The notes beneath the pieces were generated by a model that worked only from the letters and a program-made list of their open reading frames with translations, did no database searches and was not told the origin of the DNA. The translations under genes and the position numbers were made by a program. 12,604 bases of DNA from Spartobacteria bacterium (GTDB lineage Bacteria; Verrucomicrobiota; Verrucomicrobiia; Chthoniobacterales; UBA10450), in assembly GCA_003445855.1 (NCBI GenBank), contig DMCG01000232.1:1-12604 (forward strand), in the 5' to 3' direction. The stretch's first letter is position 1; each line of letters begins with the position of its first letter. This document shows, in pieces, positions 12,386-12,604 of the stretch.

Positions 12386-12420
12386 AATTTCTACTTTCTA
12401 ATTTCTACTTTTTACTTTTT
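12386..12420 (+). repeat. T-rich degenerate repeat, copy 6
   Basis: Units atttctact, ttctaattt, ctacttttt, acttttt directly after the epimerase stop and ending 7 nt before the stop of the convergent minus-strand gene. Same orientation as the other five. The T-runs could also assist termination of the plus-strand operon, but I see no hairpin before them. Confidence 0.8.
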
Positions 12421-12427
12421 CCAAAAT

Positions 12428-12604
12428 CTACTTCTCAAACGCTTCCTTGTTCACAACATATGGCATCTTCGTCGGGTCGCCGCCGTAGTTCCCTTCCAGC
12501 ACGTCGATCACTGCCTGGGCAGTGCGCCCAGCCATGCCTTTGTCGGGATCGACCGAGAGCCGCGTGATCTGCGCGCCACTGGCGAAGTGATGGAACAGCC
12601 GCGT
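12428..12604 (-). CDS. C-terminus of an unidentified protein (5' part beyond window)
   Basis: The minus strand is open from the window edge to TAG at 12430-12428, giving the last 58 residues: TRLFHHFASGAQITRLSVDP, then DKGMAGRTAQAVIDVLEGNY, then GGDPTKMPYVVNKEAFEK. The codon pattern and sequence look fully natural. The helix AGRTAQAVIDVLEG followed by a strand ending in YVVNKEAF faintly resembles the C-terminal edge of RbsB/LacI-type periplasmic sugar-binding proteins, but this is not enough for a family call. It converges on the epimerase operon across a T-rich repeat. Confidence 0.72.
   Translation of the reverse strand, partial: TRLFHHFASGAQITRLSVDPDKGMAGRTAQAVIDVLEGNYGGDPTKMPYVVNKEAFEK

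Noticed and set aside
4506..12420. T-rich repeats considered as a CRISPR array or as simple intrinsic terminators
   Set aside because: Units are short, degenerate and lack unique spacers, so not CRISPR; several copies lie upstream of starts and none is preceded by a clear stable hairpin, so they are not simple terminators.

Overview
The window looks like chromosomal DNA from an environmental bacterium of moderately high GC content. I would guess a soil Verrucomicrobium (Chthoniobacterales / Udaeobacter-like), from the DUF5069 gene, the many starts without a Shine-Dalgarno sequence, and the T-rich degenerate 'ctactttctaatttc' repeats in most intergenic gaps. This assignment is inference from style and gene content; there is no rRNA or marker gene here. 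I see no tRNA, rRNA, CRISPR array, transposase, phage gene or recognisable defence system.

Layout. Positions 1-575 (minus) hold the front of a SAM-dependent methyltransferase that runs off the left edge. It is divergent from an exported histidine phosphatase (702-1178, plus). Next is a two-gene unit for O-acylation of an extracytoplasmic glycan or similar substrate: an MBOAT acyltransferase (1360-2781) overlapping a membrane-anchored SGNH-like protein (2756-3895). A GNAT acetyltransferase follows (4007-4483). Positions 4484-5123 lack an intact gene but hold a T-rich repeat, repeat-like DNA, and what look like the two ends of a wrecked minus-strand gene for a small secreted protein. A long minus-strand ORF (5124-7112) is a cyclopropane-fatty-acid-synthase-type methyltransferase, in frame with a C-terminal segment that looks like a complete secreted NTF2/DUF4440-like protein with its own signal peptide. 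After a repeat-rich gap come, on the plus strand, a class V aminotransferase of the cysteine-desulfurase-like (VC1184) type (7349-8611), a POT-family peptide transporter (8754-10133), a DUF5069 gene (10435-10896), a second exported histidine phosphatase (10910-11389) that is a paralogue of the first, and a dipeptide epimerase of the enolase superfamily (11394-12384) broken by a one-base frameshift. The right edge holds the C-terminus of an unidentified minus-strand protein (12428-12604).

How the genes may work together. The MBOAT/SGNH pair is a typical acyl-transfer module. DUF5069, phosphatase and epimerase are packed head to tail (13 and 4 nt gaps) and probably form an operon; with the POT transporter upstream, peptide uptake plus epimerisation of Ala-Glu-type dipeptides would be coherent, but the epimerase frame is interrupted here. 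The window is mostly ordinary metabolism. The points most worth checking are the synthase-DUF4440 in-frame fusion, the epimerase frameshift, the duplicated phosphatase, the same-strand T-rich repeats, and the gene remnants next to two of those repeats.
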